Shown: positions 51,401 through 60,716, counted from the first letter of the stretch. The stretch: 64,000 nt of DNA from Rhizobium sp. BG4 (GCF_016864575.1 NZ_CP044125.1:2409001-2473000); one strand, 5' to 3'. Notes: a model not told the origin generated them from the letters alone. Translations and numbers: made by a program.

Positions 51401-51781
51401 GAGCCGCGGGCCGGGCTCCTCGGGCTTCATGTAGATCGACAGGTCTTCGCGGATGGTCTCGGGATAATCGAAGGGCCATTTCGTCGCTTCCTCTTCGACG
51501 AAGAAGTCGAAGGGATTGTAGACGGTCATGTCGGCGACCAGATCGACCTCGATCTTGAATTCGGTCACCGGCTCGGGAAAGACGAAGCGGGCGAGATAGT
51601 TGCCGTAGGGATCCTGCTGCAGGTTCACGAAATGGTTCGACGGCGTCACTTTCAGCGAATGGCTGAGTACGCGGGTCTTCGAATGCGAGGCGGGTTTCAG
51701 GCGGATGACCTGCGGCCCGAGCCGGACCGGCTTGTCATAGGTATAGTGCGTCAGATGATAGATGCTGGCCTTGATCGACAT
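48458..51781 (-). CDS. Large transglutaminase-like protein with DUF2126 domain
   Basis: A 1107-residue protein. The first ~270 residues are a transglutaminase with N-terminal lead domain and an intact triad (C181 in [10 protein letters not shown]230 in [11 protein letters not shown]246 in [10 protein letters not shown]). The remaining ~800 residues match the DUF2126 extension seen with such enzymes ([60 protein letters not shown]). ATG 51781 is chosen because the conserved [19 protein letters not shown] start lies there; longer readings are not conserved. It opens the three-gene operon and is 109 bp downstream of a histidine kinase gene. Confidence 0.9.
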   Translation of the reverse strand: MSIKASIYHLTHYTYDKPVRLGPQVIRLKPASHSKTRVLSHSLKVTPSNHFVNLQQDPYGNYLARFVFPEPVTEFKIEVDLVADMTVYNPFDFFVEEEATKWPFDYPETIREDLSIYMKPEEPGPRLKALLETLDYTPGQPTVDMVVGLNARLQQQIGYVIRMEAGVQTPEQTLETAKGSCRDTSWLLVQILRHLGLAARFVSGYLIQLTPDLKALDGPSGTEVDFTDLHAWAEVYLPGAGWIGLDPTSGLLTGESHIPLAATPHFRNAAPISGGYFGEANTEFAFDMKVTRVAEHPRITKPFSDESWDELNELGEKIDRILEAEDVRLTMGGEPTFVSIDDFESAEWNTAAVGPTKREKADSLIRKLRERFAPGGFLHYGQGKWYPGESLPRWTFSLYWRKDGMPIWQDPNLIAAEGKDTGVTPADAERLMTGIARELAISPDMVLPAYEDPAEWIVKEGNLPENVDPSNSKLKDPEERNRIARVFERGLTVPTGYILPVQAWNAQASGRRWMSEKWQTRRGKIFLVPGDSPVGYRLPLGTLPYISPAQFPYIHTADPSIPREALPKVMTPPGRAMLEASRHAEEGGQTRVEQTIGEIGGSVRTAMSVEPRDGRLCIFMPPVERIEDYLELIAAAEHAARDLGLPVHIEGYSPPQDERINVIRVAPDPGVIEVNIHPASNWQDCIDITTTIYEEARETRLGADKFMIDGRHTGTGGGNHVVVGGANPGDSPFLRRPDLLKSLVLQWQRHPSLSYMFSGMFIGPTSQAPRIDEARHDSLYELEIAMAQVPMPGRGVAPLPWLVDRLFRNLLTDVTGNTHRAEICIDKLFSPDGPTGRLGLVEFRGFEMPPNARMSLAQQLLVRALIARFWINPADGKFVRWGTSLHDRFMLPHFVWADFLDVLNDLRENGFDLSPEWFKAQLEFRFPFCGEVEYEGSKLELRQALEPWHVMGEEGAIGGTVRYVDSSVERLQVRLETNNASRYTVTCNGRTVPLTPTGTSGVSVAGVRYKAWQPSSGLHPVLPVNTPLTFDIYDTWSKRSIGGCIYHVAHPGGRNYDTFPVNGNEAEARRLARFEPWGHTAGGFIPRAETGSQEFPLTLDLRRPAGL

Positions 51782-51890
51782 ATTTCGCCTTATCCGGCGC
51801 CGCATCGTTGCGCGGCTTAGCTGTTCCCAAAGCGATAGTGTGCAATGCAGCGAAAGAATGCAAGGCACAAAGGTTAACGGCTGGAAGGCT

Positions 51891-53273
51891 TTACGACAGT
51901 TTTGCGAAGGTGACCGAAGCCTTGAGGCCCTTTCCATCCGGACCATTGGCGAGCGTCAGGCTGGCATTGAAGAGATTGGCGATCTCCTCGACGATCGGCA
52001 GGCCGAGACCGGCGCCGGGCGCGCCCGAATCGTTGCCGCGCGAGAAGCGCTGGCGCACGGCTTCAAGCTTTTCCGGTGGAATGCCGGGGCCGTTATCCTC
52101 GACTTCGAGCGCCACCGTCTCGCCGTTGCGGCAAACGCGGACGGTCACCTCGGCGCCCTTTCCGGCATAGGCGATGGAGTTGCCGGTGAGATTGCGCAGG
52201 AGTTCGCCGATCAGCAGCGGCTCGGCGCGGATCATCGCGGCACCTTCGCCTTCGAAACCGAGATCGATCCCCGCCTCGGCGGCGGTCGGGATCAGCTCGC
52301 CGGTGATTTCCTGGGCGATCGGGGTGAGATCGATCGCCGTCGCCGTCAGCGCTTCCTTGGCGGTGGCGGCATCGATCTTCGCCATCAACAGCAGCTGGGC
52401 AAGGATGCGCTCGGCATGGGCGACCGCCTGGTCGCCTTTCAGGGCTGAACGGTGGGCTTCGTCCAAGGTCGCGGAGCGAGCGGAGAGCGCAAGCTGGGTG
52501 CGGATGATCGCCAGCGGGGTGCGCAGCTGGTGGCTGGCATTGCCGGTGAAATTGCGCAGCGCGTCGAGCGCCGATTGCAGGCGGACCATGAAGCTGTTGA
52601 CCGTATCGACCAGCGGCTCGACCTCGGTCGGGACCGACTGGCGGATCGGGTGCAGGTCGTCGGGGCTGCGCTCGCCGATGGCGTCACGGAGCTTGTAGAG
52701 CGGGCGAAGCGCCACGGTGACCGAAATCCAGACGATAACCGCCGCACCCGCGATCATAAACAGCAGGCGCAGCGCCGAGCGCAGCAGGATGGCGCGGGCG
52801 AGCTGGCGGCGGGCGATGGTGGTCTCGGCAACGGTGACGGCGAATGGCACAGAGCGGATGCCCGTCGAGGCCGAACGCCGGAGCGTGGCGACACGGATCG
52901 GCTCGCCGCGGAAGATATCGTCGGCGAAGCCCGCGACTTCGCCGGATGTGTCGGCAAGCGTCGGCAGGTTCTGATAGCCGGTGATGAACTCGCCGGGCGG
53001 GCCGTCGACGCGGTAGAAGACGCGGTCCTGGGCGGCTGAGGTCAGCATTTCCAGCGCGACATAGGGAATGTCGACTTCAAGCGTTCCGTCTTCGGCAACG
53101 ACGACACGCTCGGCGATGGCCAGCGCCGAGCCTGCGAGCACGCGGTCCGAGACGATGTTCGAAGTCTGGATCGCCTCGCGATAGGTATCGGCGAGCGCCA
53201 GCGTTCCGATGATGGCGGTCGAGATCAGCAGCCAGAACAGCAGCCTGCGGCGCAGCGAATAGGCAGCGCTCAT
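51891..53273 (-). CDS. TctE-like sensor histidine kinase
   Basis: A 460-residue kinase with two membrane helices (about 10-27 and 165-190) around a periplasmic sensor of the 2CSK-N type seen in TctE. The phospho-acceptor is H248 in [13 protein letters not shown], with N-box [12 protein letters not shown]1 EDNGPGIPP and G2 [12 protein letters not shown]. In Salmonella, TctE senses tricarboxylates and with TctD switches on tctCBA. A tctCBA operon lies at 60.7-63.7 kb in this window. Its start overlaps the response regulator stop by 4 nt. Confidence 0.88.
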   Translation of the reverse strand: MSAAYSLRRRLLFWLLISTAIIGTLALADTYREAIQTSNIVSDRVLAGSALAIAERVVVAEDGTLEVDIPYVALEMLTSAAQDRVFYRVDGPPGEFITGYQNLPTLADTSGEVAGFADDIFRGEPIRVATLRRSASTGIRSVPFAVTVAETTIARRQLARAILLRSALRLLFMIAGAAVIVWISVTVALRPLYKLRDAIGERSPDDLHPIRQSVPTEVEPLVDTVNSFMVRLQSALDALRNFTGNASHQLRTPLAIIRTQLALSARSATLDEAHRSALKGDQAVAHAERILAQLLLMAKIDAATAKEALTATAIDLTPIAQEITGELIPTAAEAGIDLGFEGEGAAMIRAEPLLIGELLRNLTGNSIAYAGKGAEVTVRVCRNGETVALEVEDNGPGIPPEKLEAVRQRFSRGNDSGAPGAGLGLPIVEEIANLFNASLTLANGPDGKGLKASVTFAKLS

Positions 53274-53947
53274 GCGGCCTCGGTCAGTTTGTCGAGATAG
53301 TAGCCGATGCCGCGGGCCGTCTTGACCGTCAGGCCATAGGGCGCGAGCCGCTTGCGCAGGCGGCTGACATATTGCTCGATCGCATTGGCCGATATGTCGT
53401 CGTCGAAGGCTGTCAGCGACTGGATGATGGCCTCCTTGGCAACGACCTTGCCGGCGCGCATGAAGAGGATTTCGAGCAGGCCGAGTTCGCGGGCGGGGAT
53501 ATCGATCTGCACGCCGGCTGCCGAGAAGGTGCGGGAATTGAGATCGAAGGAAACCGGACCATACATGACGGTCGCCGAATGCAGCCCGGCCTGGCGGCGC
53601 AGGAGAACGCGCACGCGCGCTTCGAATTCGGCAATGTCGAAAGGCTTGATCAGGTAGTCGTCGGCGCCGAGATCGAGGCCGCGGACGCGCTCTTCCGGGG
53701 TGCCGCGGGCGGTCAGGATCAGAACGGCGGCCTTGCTTTGGCGGGCGCGCATGTTGCGCAGCACTTCCAGGCCGTCCATTTCCGGCAGGTTGAGATCGAG
53801 GATGACGAGATCGAAATTCTCGGCGGCGATGACGGCGTTGGCGGAGGCTCCGTCATGCACGACATCGACCGCATGCCCCGTACCGCGCAAGATCGCGGAC
53901 AGGCCATCGGCAAGCGCGACATTGTCTTCGGTCAGCAGGATGCGCAC
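53270..53947 (-). CDS. TctD-like OmpR-family response regulator
   Basis: A 225-residue regulator with receiver (MRILLTEDNVALADGL; phospho-acceptor D51 in LVILDLNLPEMDG; K at DDYLIKPFDIAEF) and winged-helix DNA-binding domain (SANAIEQYVSRLRKRL). It shares four bases with the downstream kinase gene. The cyclase-TPR gene ends 26 bp before its start on the same strand, so a three-gene transcript is likely. Targets are unknown; the divergent binding protein at 56.0 kb and the tct operon are reasonable candidates. Confidence 0.9.
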   Translation of the reverse strand: MRILLTEDNVALADGLSAILRGTGHAVDVVHDGASANAVIAAENFDLVILDLNLPEMDGLEVLRNMRARQSKAAVLILTARGTPEERVRGLDLGADDYLIKPFDIAEFEARVRVLLRRQAGLHSATVMYGPVSFDLNSRTFSAAGVQIDIPARELGLLEILFMRAGKVVAKEAIIQSLTAFDDDISANAIEQYVSRLRKRLAPYGLTVKTARGIGYYLDKLTEAA

Positions 53948-53973
53948 GGATGTTTCCTTTTTTGGAAAGGAGA

Positions 53974-55899
53974 TTACAGGGCGGGTGTGCCGCTGTCATC
54001 AGCCGTGCTGTCGGTGTTTTTGCTGATGCGGGGGTGAGCTGCCTCTTCCTGCTGCGCAATTTCGCGCAGCCTGATGAAGCGCGGGTGGGTACGGACGTTG
54101 TCCAGGTCGGAATCGTTGTCGAACCATTTGATATGGTAGATCGAGCTGCGCACCAGCAGCCTTTCCAGGAGCACCATCGCCTCGTCCACATCGCCGAGGA
54201 CGGAATAGACGCAGGCTAGATTGTACTGCGCGACGATATCATCCGGGTCGATGGCGATGGCGCGCGCCGCCCAGTTGCGGGCCCGTCCGGCATCGCCGAG
54301 ATGGGCGAGCGCCAGCGCGCCGCGATGCGCCGGCCCGGAATTTTCCGGGTTGAGGTTGAGGGCGCGTTCGGCGCGCAGCAGCCCGAGTTTCGCCCAGTTT
54401 TCGGTGTCGGCGGCGCGCCCGAGCGAGCGGTAGGCGCTCATCAGGTGGATTGGCGATACGTAGTCGTCGGTGCGGATATGGGCAGCGCGGGTGAAATAAT
54501 GCACCGAATTCGCATAGTCGCCGCGCATGAAGAAGAAGCGACCGTAGTGGAAATTCGCTTCATAGAGGTTCGGGTCGAGGGCCAGCGCGCGCTCGAAGGA
54601 TTCGATCGCCTGCTGCTCCTCGCCGTTCTGATGCAGCGCCAAGCCGTGCGAGGCATGGGCTTCAGCAAGATCAGGGTTGAGTTCCAGCGCCCGGGCGCTC
54701 GCCTTGAGAATCTGCTCGACGGAGACCTGATCCGGATCCCAGTCGCGGATGGCAGCGTCACAATCGGCAATACCGGCATAGGCGCGGCCATATTCGGGAT
54801 CGAGCTCGACGGCCTTTTCGAACATGCGGCGGGCAAGGACGAGATAGGATTTCGTCCAGGTATGGGAGAGCTGCCGGCCGCGGAGGTAATAGGTATAGGC
54901 CTCGACATTGGCGGTCGGCTCTTCGGCGATCGCCTTGCGCTCCTCCGGCAGCAGCCGGATCTTTAGCTGGCCGACGATCGAATTGGCGATCTCGTCCTGG
55001 ATGGCGAAGATGTCGGTCAGGTTCCGGTCATAGCGGTCGGCCCAGAGGTGGTCGCCATTGGTGGTGTCTATCAGGTGGCTGGAGATGCGCACGCGGGTGC
55101 CCGCCATGCGCACGCTGCCCTCCAGCACATAGCGGACGCCGAGTTCCTGGGCGACCTGCTTGATGCGCACCGAAGTCCCCTTGTAGGTGAAAACCGTGTG
55201 GCGCGGCACGACATGCAGGCTGGAGACCTTGGAGAGATCGGTGATGATGTCCTCGGTGATGCCGTCGGAGAAGTAGTCCTGCTCGGTATCGCCGCTCATA
55301 TTGGTAAAGGGCAGGACGGCGATGAAGCAGGTGTTGCGCCGCTGGGTGGCGCTGCGGCTGCTGCCGGAACCCTTGGTGATGTCGATGGTATAGACCTGCA
55401 CCGGCTGCTTGATGTTTTTCAGCGCATGCTCGCCCTGCAGCTCGAAGCCGACATTCAGCCGCGTACCGACCTGATCGCGCACCGAGCCGGACACGCAGAT
55501 GCCGCCGGGCTGCGCGAGCTTTTCCAGCCGCGCCGCCACGTTGACGCCATCGCCGAACACGTCACCATCCTGGACGACGACGTCGCCAAGATTGATGCCG
55601 ATGCGGAATTCGATGCGTTGTTCCTTCGGTACGCCCTCGTTGCGCGCCGCCATGTTTCGCTGGATTTCGACCGCGCAGGCAACGGCATTCACGACGCTCT
55701 GGAACTCGACAAACATTCCATCGCCTGTCAGCTTGAATGTCCGGCCCTTGTAGTCGGAGATCCTGACATCGATCAGTTCGCAGCGGTGACGGTTGAGAGC
55801 CTGGAGGGTGCCGGACTCGTCGATACCCATCAGGCGGCTATAACCCACGACGTCGGCAGCGAGTATTGCACTCAGCCGTCGTTCCAACATCCCCTCCAT
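53974..55899 (-). CDS. Class III adenylate/guanylate cyclase with TolB-like and TPR domains
   Basis: A 641-residue soluble protein of a type abundant in rhizobia. N-terminal cyclase domain: LAADVVGYSRLMGIDE (metal Asp), RTFKLTGDGMFVEF and VFGDGVNVAARLEKLA. Then a TolB/FlgO-like segment (FIAVLPFTNMSGDTEQDYFS; DGITEDIITDLSKVSSL) and about six TPR repeats (NPDLAEAHASHGLALHQNGE; DPNLYEANFHYGRFFFMRGD). It may convert partner binding into cyclic nucleotide output. ATG at 55890 is an alternative start. It heads a probable operon with the response regulator and kinase. Confidence 0.88.
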   Translation of the reverse strand: MEGMLERRLSAILAADVVGYSRLMGIDESGTLQALNRHRCELIDVRISDYKGRTFKLTGDGMFVEFQSVVNAVACAVEIQRNMAARNEGVPKEQRIEFRIGINLGDVVVQDGDVFGDGVNVAARLEKLAQPGGICVSGSVRDQVGTRLNVGFELQGEHALKNIKQPVQVYTIDITKGSGSSRSATQRRNTCFIAVLPFTNMSGDTEQDYFSDGITEDIITDLSKVSSLHVVPRHTVFTYKGTSVRIKQVAQELGVRYVLEGSVRMAGTRVRISSHLIDTTNGDHLWADRYDRNLTDIFAIQDEIANSIVGQLKIRLLPEERKAIAEEPTANVEAYTYYLRGRQLSHTWTKSYLVLARRMFEKAVELDPEYGRAYAGIADCDAAIRDWDPDQVSVEQILKASARALELNPDLAEAHASHGLALHQNGEEQQAIESFERALALDPNLYEANFHYGRFFFMRGDYANSVHYFTRAAHIRTDDYVSPIHLMSAYRSLGRAADTENWAKLGLLRAERALNLNPENSGPAHRGALALAHLGDAGRARNWAARAIAIDPDDIVAQYNLACVYSVLGDVDEAMVLLERLLVRSSIYHIKWFDNDSDLDNVRTHPRFIRLREIAQQEEAAHPRISKNTDSTADDSGTPAL

Positions 55900-56021
55900 G
55901 AAAACGGTCTAATTTAGCTTAACTTCTTTTGAAGTTCTTGTCGCGGGGCGACTGCGATTTTGCCGCTTTGACTAGAGTATCGGCGCTTGCTCCCGTTTTG
56001 CACGCATGCAATCCTTGGGGC

Positions 56022-57086
56022 ATGAGGAGACTTTTCATTCTTTTACTAATGCTCTGTCCGGGCTTTGCTTACGGCAACCAGACCTTCTACCCGGCAAAAT
56101 CGGGCAAGGCGGATGCCAGGGTGCTGACGGTTTATTCATCGCTGGACGAGCCGCTTGCCAAGCCGATGATAACGGGGTTCCAGCATGCCAATCCCGATGT
56201 GGCGATCCGCTATGAGGATATGCTGACCGGGGAGATCTACGACCGGATCGTGCGGGAAACCGATGCCGGTAAGAAGACGGCGGATTTCGCCTTTTCATCG
56301 GCGATGGACCTGCAGGTGAAGCTGTCCAACGACGGTTACGCGCAGGTCAGCAACCTGCCGATGAGCGGGCGCTGGCCGAAATGGGCGAACTGGCGCAACA
56401 CCGCCTATGCACTGACCTTCGAGCCCGCCGTCTTCGTCTATCATAAGCCGAGCTTCAAGCATGAGGCGGTGCCGTCGTCGCGTGCCGAATTCGTCGATTA
56501 CCTCACGCGCAAGGGCAATGCCGTTTATGGCCGCATCGGCACCTATGACATCGAGCGGTCGGGCGTCGGCTTCCTGTTCATGGCGCGCGACCAGGAGCAG
56601 TTCGGCGATATCTGGTCGGTGATCGGCGCCATGGGTGCGGCGGGCGTCAAGCTTTACTCGACGAGCTCAGCGATCCTCGAGCGCGTTGCCGACGGGCGCT
56701 TCGTGCTTGGCTATAACATCCTCGGCTCCTATGCCGCTGACTGGGCGGCCCGGCATCCGGATGTCGGGATCGTGCTGCCGAAGGATTATACGGTCGTCAT
56801 GTCACGCATCGGGCTGGTGCCGCAGGCAGCGGCCGACCCTGAGCTCGGGCGGCAATATCTCTCCTTCTTCATGTCGAAGGAGGGGCAGACGATCATGGCG
56901 CGCGAACTGCAGATCCCGGCCGTCAGCCCCGAGGTGGCGGGCGACAATACTGCCAATACCATGCAGGAGCTGCTCGGCGCGCAGCTGAAGCCGGTGCCGG
57001 TCAGTCCTGGTTTGATGGTCTATCTCGATCAGGTGAAACGGGCACGGCTGATAGCCCATTGGAACGAAGTGCTGCGCCGGCAGTAA
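56022..57086 (+). CDS. Periplasmic ABC-type solute-binding protein (iron/anion-type fold)
   Basis: A 354-residue protein with a Sec signal peptide (MRRLFILLLMLCPGFAYG). The mature part is a type 2 periplasmic binding fold like AfuA/FbpA: ARVLTVYSSLDEPLAKPMIT, then FVYHKPSFKHEAVPSSRAEF and GYNILGSYAADWAARHPDVG. No permease or ATPase gene is adjacent, so it may serve as a sensory subunit rather than a transporter component. It is divergent from the cyclase/TctD/TctE-like operon with 122 bp between starts, a layout often seen when the binding protein feeds the kinase. Ligand unknown. Confidence 0.8.
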   Translation: MRRLFILLLMLCPGFAYGNQTFYPAKSGKADARVLTVYSSLDEPLAKPMITGFQHANPDVAIRYEDMLTGEIYDRIVRETDAGKKTADFAFSSAMDLQVKLSNDGYAQVSNLPMSGRWPKWANWRNTAYALTFEPAVFVYHKPSFKHEAVPSSRAEFVDYLTRKGNAVYGRIGTYDIERSGVGFLFMARDQEQFGDIWSVIGAMGAAGVKLYSTSSAILERVADGRFVLGYNILGSYAADWAARHPDVGIVLPKDYTVVMSRIGLVPQAAADPELGRQYLSFFMSKEGQTIMARELQIPAVSPEVAGDNTANTMQELLGAQLKPVPVSPGLMVYLDQVKRARLIAHWNEVLRRQ

Positions 57087-57093
57087 GTCCGGC

Positions 57094-58053
57094 TCAGCGT
57101 CCCTTGAAGAAGGCGGCGGTCCGGCCCCTCAGCTCGTCATTCTGTTCGGCCGCGCTGTCATAGTCGAAATGGCCGGCATCGAGGATGAAAACCTCCTTCT
57201 CGCCCGGCAGAGCGTTGGCGACGGAAAACTGGCAGGGGGGTGCCACGGCAGGATCGAACCGGGCGGGTGCGACGAGCATCGGCACGCGGATGCGCGTTGC
57301 GGCCGTTGCGGCATCGAAGAAGCGCACGGTTTCCAGAACGCTGCCGTGCTTGCGCTGATATTGCTGCACGGAATCGGCGCTGCCGACGGTCGGTAGGCGC
57401 AGCCAGAGCGGCCGGTTTCCGAAGGTCGGCACAGTCAGGAAGCCGCGGTCGATACGCCGGTCGAAGGGGATCGCCAGGGCGCCCAGCCCGCCGCCGAAAC
57501 TGACGCCGGAATAGCCGATTGCGCCATCGAGCCAAGGGTAGAGTGCGATCAGCGCCGAGACGCCAAGCCAGATATCCTCGACGCAGCCGCCGATGACATA
57601 GCTGTCGCGGCTCTCGATGCCATGCAGCACATGGCCGCTGGCCTCATTCGGGATCGGTGGATGGGCGCTTCGCGACATGCCGCGGGCGCAGAAGAACAGT
57701 ACAGCGGTGTCTTCGACGGGCATGTCGAGATCCGGCTGATCGCGGCCGCCATAGCCATGACCGACGACGAGGCCGCGGCGCACCTGTCCGTGCTTCGGCA
57801 AAAGCAGCCATCCGCCGATCGTCACGCCGTCCGTCGAGGCGTAGGTGATATCCAGCACGTGCCAGCGGGCATGCCCGGTCTCGTTGCGCGAAACGGCAGG
57901 TTTCGGGTCGATGGTGAGTGCCCGGGAGTAGCGCTCTTCCCAGAAAGCATCGAAGCCATCGGGCGCTTCCGGCGGACGGATCGATTGCAGCGCCGACAGG
58001 GTGGCGCCGTAGGTGGGATCGAAGGGAAACGGATGTTGCTTCGGGATGCTCAT
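57094..58053 (-). CDS. Acetyl xylan esterase/cephalosporin C deacetylase-like hydrolase
   Basis: A 319-residue alpha/beta hydrolase of the CE7/AXE1 type. Key elements are RGLVVGHGYGGRDQPDLDM, the nucleophile serine in GYSGVSFGGGLGALA and the terminal His in ILDAGHFDYDSAA. These enzymes remove acetyl groups from xylo-oligosaccharides or antibiotics. ATG 58053 fits the family start MSIPKQHPFPFDPTYGA. It is convergent with the binding-protein gene (7 bp apart) and has no signal peptide, so is cytoplasmic. Substrate not known. Confidence 0.85.
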   Translation of the reverse strand: MSIPKQHPFPFDPTYGATLSALQSIRPPEAPDGFDAFWEERYSRALTIDPKPAVSRNETGHARWHVLDITYASTDGVTIGGWLLLPKHGQVRRGLVVGHGYGGRDQPDLDMPVEDTAVLFFCARGMSRSAHPPIPNEASGHVLHGIESRDSYVIGGCVEDIWLGVSALIALYPWLDGAIGYSGVSFGGGLGALAIPFDRRIDRGFLTVPTFGNRPLWLRLPTVGSADSVQQYQRKHGSVLETVRFFDAATAATRIRVPMLVAPARFDPAVAPPCQFSVANALPGEKEVFILDAGHFDYDSAAEQNDELRGRTAAFFKGR

Positions 58054-58199
58054 GGCACATTCATTTCCCGAAAGTCTGATGTGCGCAAGCGGCTTTGATC
58101 CAGCTATTTTGAAGCTGGGTGAGAGCGGGAATTTATACTTACGCATATTCTCAAGTGATAATATTTATGCGGATCCCGCAAAAGAAAATTTTACTCTGA

Positions 58200-58218
58200 A
58201 AGTAAGAAAAACTTACTT
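58200..58218. promoter_or_regulatory. Perfect inverted repeat, candidate operator
   Basis: AAGTAAG and CTTACTT form a perfect 7-bp repeat around AAAAA, 255 bp before the chemoreceptor start and 147 bp before the esterase start. The protein that could bind is unknown. Confidence 0.35.
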
Positions 58219-58425
58219 CGGCCGAGTGTCGCCGAAAATGCCGCTTTTTTACATCTGATTTTACAAGTTCTTTGTTTTTATTACTATTTTTTCTGTGTCG
58301 CATTTAGCGAAAATTAATCGAAAACCGGTGGTTATTCTCGATATGAAACGGCTTGCGCGGGGCCGTCAGAATGTCCGTGCGGGCGGCATGAAGCTGCAAA
58401 TCATATCTCTCCACAATGACGGGGC

Positions 58426-58457
58426 GGGGGAGCGCGAGAGCGCGGGGCCCCCTTTTT
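58426..58457 (+). promoter_or_regulatory. GC-rich leader hairpin followed by T5
   Basis: GCGC-GAGA-GCGC (58432-58443) is flanked by GGGGG (58426-58430) and GGGGCCCCC (58444-58452), followed by TTTTT. It would fold strongly and lies just before the ribosome binding site, so it may act as an attenuator or RNA-stability element. Confidence 0.3.
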
Positions 58458-58472
58458 CAGAGGTTCTTTTTC

Positions 58473-60398
58473 ATGAAGCGTCCAAACGTAAAAACATCGA
58501 TGGTGGCGATATTCGCGGTCATCGCGGTCTTGTTCGGCCTGACCGGCTTTATTTCGCTGCGCAGCCTCAACACGTTCAACGAGAATGCCGACGACTTCGC
58601 GACCAGCTATCTGCCGGGCGTTTCGAAGGCGACCGATATCCAGCTGGCGCGCTACTCGCTGCGCGGCTCCTACGGTGACTACGTCATGGGCCGCACCGAA
58701 GGCGGTCCGGATGGCTTCGTGAAGAAGATCAAGTCGAAGCAGGCAGCGCTGCTGAAGGCCGTTGCCGACTTCAAGGATCAGGTCGATACCGACGCCGAGC
58801 GTGAGGCCTTCGCCTCGATCGACGATACGTCCTCCAAATATGTCTCCGCGGGCGACAACCTGATTGCGCTCCTCCAGGCCGGCGAAAAGCAGAAGGCAAT
58901 CGATGCCTTCGACAAGGATCTCGGCCCGATCGCCGACGAGCTGGCCGCCAGCGTCGACAAGGTCGTGAAGTCGAACCAGGCACTGGCCGCCAGTGCCGCT
59001 GCCGAAAACCGTTCGGAATTCAGCCGCACACTGCTGCTGCTCAGCGTCATTCTCGGCATGAGCGCGCTGCTCGTCTGCGGTGCAGCCTATTTCGGCATTG
59101 CCGGCATTGCCAATGCGATCGGCCGGATCACCGGTTCGATGCGCGCCCTCGCCAACGGCGATACGCATATGACGGTTGCCGACGCCCATCGCGGCGACGA
59201 GATCGGCGAGATGGCAAAGGCCGTCGAAGTGTTCCGTCAGGCTGCGATCGAGAACGTAAAGCTGCAGGCCGATGCGGAAGCCAACCGCGCCCAGGCCGAA
59301 GCCGACCGCGAACGGCTGACGCGTGACGCCGAAAGCGCTGCCCAGGCACGTCTCAGCGAAGCGACCGCCGGTCTTGCGGCTGGCCTGAAGCGCCTTGCCA
59401 ATGGCGATCTCAGCTTCCAGCTCAACGAAGCCTTCGCGCCTGATTTCGAGCCGCTGCGCCAGGACCTGAACGGCGCCGTCATGCAGCTTGCCAACACGAT
59501 GAAGGCGATCTCCTCTTCGGCAGGCGCGATCGGCACCGGTACCCGCGAAATCGGCAGCGGTGCGGACGATCTCTCGAAGCGCACGGAACAGCAGGCCGCT
59601 TCGCTCGAGGAAACGGCAGCGGCGCTCGATGAGATCACCGTCAACGTCTCGAACTCTTCCAAGCGCGCCGACGAGGCCCGCCAGGTGGCGATCCAGGCAA
59701 ATGAAAGCGCTGCCCGCTCCGGCCAGGTCGTCTCCAACGCCGTCAACGCGATGCAGAAGATCGAGCAGTCGTCGAACCAGATCTCCAGCATTATCGGCGT
59801 CATCGACGAAATCGCCTTCCAGACCAACCTCCTGGCCCTCAATGCCGGTGTCGAAGCCGCGCGTGCCGGTGAAGCCGGTAAGGGTTTCGCCGTCGTCGCC
59901 CAGGAAGTCCGTGAGCTTGCTCAGCGCTCGGCGGAAGCCGCCAAGCAGATCAAGGACCTGATCCGCAACTCGTCCGTCGAAGTACAGGGCGGCGTCCAGC
60001 TGGTGCGTGAAACCGGCGATGCGCTGAAGACCATTGAGGGGCTGATCGTCTCGATCAACCAGCACATGGATGCGATCGCCACGTCGTCCCGTGAGCAGTC
60101 GACCGGTCTCTCCGAGGTCAACAGCGCCGTCAACCAGATGGACCAGGTAACCCAGCAGAACGCGGCGATGGTGGAAGAAACCAATGCCGCCAGCGCGACG
60201 CTCGCCTCCGAAGCAGTCCGCCTGCGCGACCTGATCGCCAACTTCAAGCTGGCCGGCGATCACCATCAGGGTGCTTCCGACGCCGAAGCTCTGCGCCGCA
60301 CGGCCTCTGCAATGGCCCGCAGCGCGCCGAAGGCCGCTGCACCGGTCTATCGCAGCCACGGCAACGCCGCCGTGCAGCAGGAATGGTCGGAATTCTAA
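58473..60398 (+). CDS. Methyl-accepting chemotaxis protein
   Basis: A 641-residue chemoreceptor. A membrane helix (about 7-28), a periplasmic helical sensor of about 160 residues and a second helix (about 185-208) are followed by HAMP segments ([20 protein letters not shown]) and a long signalling coiled coil. Its conserved tip reads [20 protein letters not shown]. The extreme C-terminus EWSEF fits the xWxxF pentapeptide that recruits CheR/CheB. It stands directly upstream of a tctCBA operon, so carboxylate sensing is plausible but unproven. A related receptor starts at 63946. Confidence 0.92.
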   Translation: MKRPNVKTSMVAIFAVIAVLFGLTGFISLRSLNTFNENADDFATSYLPGVSKATDIQLARYSLRGSYGDYVMGRTEGGPDGFVKKIKSKQAALLKAVADFKDQVDTDAEREAFASIDDTSSKYVSAGDNLIALLQAGEKQKAIDAFDKDLGPIADELAASVDKVVKSNQALAASAAAENRSEFSRTLLLLSVILGMSALLVCGAAYFGIAGIANAIGRITGSMRALANGDTHMTVADAHRGDEIGEMAKAVEVFRQAAIENVKLQADAEANRAQAEADRERLTRDAESAAQARLSEATAGLAAGLKRLANGDLSFQLNEAFAPDFEPLRQDLNGAVMQLANTMKAISSSAGAIGTGTREIGSGADDLSKRTEQQAASLEETAAALDEITVNVSNSSKRADEARQVAIQANESAARSGQVVSNAVNAMQKIEQSSNQISSIIGVIDEIAFQTNLLALNAGVEAARAGEAGKGFAVVAQEVRELAQRSAEAAKQIKDLIRNSSVEVQGGVQLVRETGDALKTIEGLIVSINQHMDAIATSSREQSTGLSEVNSAVNQMDQVTQQNAAMVEETNAASATLASEAVRLRDLIANFKLAGDHHQGASDAEALRRTASAMARSAPKAAAPVYRSHGNAAVQQEWSEF

Positions 60399-60433
60399 TT
60401 CCAACTGTCTGAAAACAGATCGTAATTCGATCG

Positions 60434-60467
60434 AACGGCCGGTCCGCTGAAAGGCGGGCCGGCCGTT
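60434..60467 (+). terminator. Strong hairpin after the chemoreceptor gene
   Basis: A 14-bp stem with one G-T pair, 60434-60447 with 60454-60467, and loop TGAAAG. It lies 35 nt after the stop. No good T-run follows, so termination strength is uncertain. Confidence 0.6.
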
Positions 60468-60506
60468 GCCGTTTGGGTGCCCGGGCGAAAGAATTGCGGC
60501 AAAAAA

Positions 60507-60550
60507 GTGTCAACGGACACTGGATAGGTGGCGATGTCAGCTAAATGACA
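60507..60550. promoter_or_regulatory. Pair of short inverted repeats upstream of tctC
   Basis: GTGTC-AACG-GACAC (60507-60520) and TGTCA-GCTAAA-TGACA (60535-60550) lie about 165-210 bp before the tctC start. They share the element TGTC and could bind a regulator such as the TctD-like protein of this window. Confidence 0.35.
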
Positions 60551-60702
60551 GCTTCTTGTGGTGCTTTCGGACACTTCTTCTCCGTGGAGGCGGAGGAAGT
60601 TTCGGGAGGACTTGCCGTTCATTTGCGATCGATCGCTCTTTCGCCGGCGGCCGTGCTTCCCCCGATCCCTGACAGCAATGACGCGGCTTAAAGCCCGCGC
60701 TC

Positions 60703-60710
60703 AAGGAGGA
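60703..60710 (+). promoter_or_regulatory. Strong Shine-Dalgarno supporting a TTG start for tctC
   Basis: AAGGAGGA ends 6 nt before TTG at 60717. The signal peptide starts exactly there, and an upstream in-frame ATG at 60678 would put this site inside the coding sequence. Confidence 0.75.
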
Positions 60711-60716
60711 CACGTC

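Larger units (their letters stand above)
58054..58472. other. Long AT-rich intergenic region upstream of chemoreceptor
   Basis: A 419-bp region between divergent starts. About 58120-58350 is clearly AT-richer than the surroundings and holds an inverted repeat (58200-58218). Near its end lies a GC-rich hairpin (58426-58452). AGAGG at 58459-58463 serves the chemoreceptor. I see no convincing gene in it. Confidence 0.65.
60399..60716. other. Intergenic region, chemoreceptor to tctC
   Basis: A 318-bp gap that holds a strong hairpin just after the chemoreceptor stop (60434-60467), two short inverted repeats (60507-60520; 60535-60550) and the strong tctC ribosome binding site. It should contain the tct promoter. 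I see no gene. Confidence 0.65.

Noticed and set aside
48935..51820. 961-codon open frame on + opposite the DUF2126 transglutaminase gene
   Set aside because: It is antisense to a strongly conserved protein and reads as arginine/glycine/aspartate-rich low-similarity sequence, a common artefact of high-GC codon bias.
58401..60404. 667-codon open frame on - opposite the chemoreceptor
   Set aside because: Pure antisense of a clear chemoreceptor gene, with no recognisable domain and no ribosome binding site.
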